The notes under the pieces were generated by a model. That model was not told the origin of the DNA. It saw only the letters and a list, made by a program, of their open reading frames with translations, and made no database searches. This document shows positions 6,900 through 6,940 of a stretch of DNA of 6,940 bases, piece after piece. Made by a program: the position numbers and the translations under genes. The stretch lies in the NCBI GenBank assembly GCA_913773715.1, contig CAJYHD010000859.1, positions 1-6,940 of the forward strand, in the 5' to 3' direction. The DNA comes from an uncultured Sphingobium sp. (GTDB lineage: Bacteria > Pseudomonadota > Alphaproteobacteria > Sphingomonadales > Sphingomonadaceae). Each line of letters begins with the position of its first letter. Within the stretch, counting starts at the first letter, position 1.

Positions 6900-6940
6900 A
6901 TGTCGCGTTCGTTATTCTGGCTGTCGGATGAAGCATGGGG
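6900..6940 (+). CDS. IS5-family transposase, N-terminus only
   Basis: ATG at 6900 opens a frame encoding MSRSLFWLSDEAW before the window ends. FWLSDEAW at the extreme N-terminus is typical of IS5-family (DDE) transposases common in alphaproteobacteria, where it precedes a helical DNA-binding part. Only 13 full codons are visible, so catalytic residues cannot be checked, nor whether the gene is intact or split by a programmed frameshift. The call rests on the N-terminal motif, the strong ribosome binding site and the compositional change. Confidence 0.65.
   Translation, partial: MSRSLFWLSDEAW

Larger units (their letters stand above)
6818..6940 (+). mobile_element. Left end of an IS5-family insertion sequence (partial, boundary inferred)
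   Basis: The last bases encode the start of what looks like an IS5-family transposase. Base composition also changes after 6762 to a clearly lower GC. I place the element's left tip at GGGTCC from 6818, after CTACTA, because IS5-family ends often start with G-runs next to short TA-type targets. TCAAT (6828-6832) and ATTGA (6839-6843) form a subterminal inverted repeat. The other terminal repeat and any target duplication lie outside the window, so the exact edge is a guess. Confidence 0.5.

Overview
The window is high-GC DNA from an alphaproteobacterium, most likely a sphingomonad (Sphingomonas or a close relative). This rests on the protein sequences. The Ppx/GppA protein carries the DLGTNNCRLLIA loop. 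The autotransporter has the helix linker and barrel style common in that group, and lgt sits directly before a MidA/NDUFAF7-type methyltransferase. No database search was possible, so the taxon is an inference from recognised families.

Layout. Positions 1 to about 1059 (minus strand) hold a Ppx/GppA family phosphatase, cut by the left window edge near its C-terminus. A divergent intergenic stretch (about 1060-1326) follows. A large plus-strand gene (1327-4638) then encodes a secreted S1-family serine protease fused to an outer-membrane autotransporter barrel. A strong GC-rich hairpin lies just after it. Next come two translationally coupled genes: lgt (prolipoprotein diacylglyceryl transferase, best start TTG at 4845) and a MidA/NDUFAF7-like SAM-dependent methyltransferase (5701-6762), which overlap by 11 bases. 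The right edge (from about 6818) looks like the left end of an IS5-family insertion sequence, with the first 13 codons of its transposase from 6900.

How the parts relate. The autotransporter is exported by Sec, inserts its barrel in the outer membrane and presents a trypsin-fold protease outside the cell. Lgt works in the inner membrane, lipidating prolipoproteins. The methyltransferase is cytoplasmic and, by homology with NDUFAF7, may act in complex I assembly. The phosphatase is a cytoplasmic poly-P/(p)ppGpp enzyme. These are independent functions; only lgt and the methyltransferase look like an operon.

I found no convincing undescribed system. The points most worth a second look are the repeat-bearing, cysteine-containing central segment of the autotransporter, its Ser (not Asp) at the predicted S1 specificity position, the hairpin after it, and the insertion sequence directly behind the lgt operon. 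No tRNA, rRNA, CRISPR array or confident promoter was seen.
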